Source: Bryum argenteum (lineage: Eukaryota > Streptophyta > Bryopsida > Bryales > Bryaceae). Taken from it: a stretch of 64,000 bases of DNA. The position numbers were made by a program, and so were the translations under genes. Below the pieces are notes generated by a model. That model was not told where the DNA came from, searched no databases, and saw nothing but the letters and a program-made list of their open reading frames with translations. Where the stretch lies: contig CM073331.1 in NCBI GenBank assembly GCA_037043015.1, forward strand, positions 3,865,501 through 3,929,500. The letters run 5' to 3'. Positions 63,886 through 64,000 of the stretch are shown piece after piece. Each line of letters begins with the position of its first letter. The stretch's first letter is position 1.

Positions 63886-64000
63886 TTTGCTAACAACAAA
63901 TCCCACTCTTCGCTACTTCACCAGCAACTCACTCCATAACATCTACACTTTCTCCGCCTCATCGCCACACCAGCTCCACTCAAAAAAATAATTCCAACCG
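63886..64000. other. Upstream end of the SCAR gene
   Basis: Only 115 bases lie before the predicted start codon. They are pyrimidine-poor on the minus strand and contain no recognised feature. The window ends here. Confidence 0.5.

Overview
This is nuclear DNA from a land plant. Genes carry GT-AG introns, intergenic DNA is AT-rich, and the recognisable families are plant ones: a thaumatin-type receptor kinase, nepenthesin-like aspartic proteases, an aluminium-activated malate transporter (ALMT), a PLAC8/FW2.2-like Cys-rich protein and a SCAR/WAVE protein. The SCAR and PLAC8 proteins are short and unusual compared with seed-plant homologues, which hints at a non-seed plant such as a bryophyte or lycophyte, but the sequence alone does not fix the species.

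Layout. Bases 1-276 are an inverted fragment of the repeat that dominates the middle of the window. A gene-poor stretch with a MITE-like element and a small promoter duplication leads to a plus-strand receptor kinase (3679-5936) that joins a 10-cysteine thaumatin ectodomain to an SD2-type kinase. A fold-back element (6534-6764) lies 34 bp before the left edge of a large head-to-tail tandem array. The array has a period of about 14.9 kb: copy 1 at 6798-21706, copy 2 at 21707-36596, and copy 3 at 36597-47109, which is cut at about 70% of its length. Each full unit carries two 1.65-kb subrepeats, a TELO-box leader-like segment ending in ATG|GTAAGT, a CATGCAT minisatellite, a 1.5-kb internal duplication flanking a 52-bp minisatellite, a long gene-poor stretch, and a secreted aspartic protease gene. 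The protease is nearly intact in copy 2, heavily disrupted in copy 1 and missing from the truncated copy 3.

Right of the array, three recognised genes all lie on the minus strand: ALMT (51431-47233, six exons), PLAC8 (54614-53434, two exons) and SCAR/WAVE (63885-59366, at least nine exons). ALMT and PLAC8 are separated by 2 kb; PLAC8 and SCAR are separated by about 4.8 kb of AT-rich DNA that holds a long hairpin and a Copia-like primer-binding-site motif.

The most striking signal is the way the array copies differ. Mismatches and small indels cluster at CAG/CTG trinucleotides, in copy 1 and in parts of copy 2. Many of the apparent frame breaks in protease copy 1 coincide with these sites. 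The pattern fits uncorrected systematic base-calling error at methylated CHG sites in a collapsible repeat better than it fits deamination, so the copy 1 lesions should not yet be treated as real mutations.
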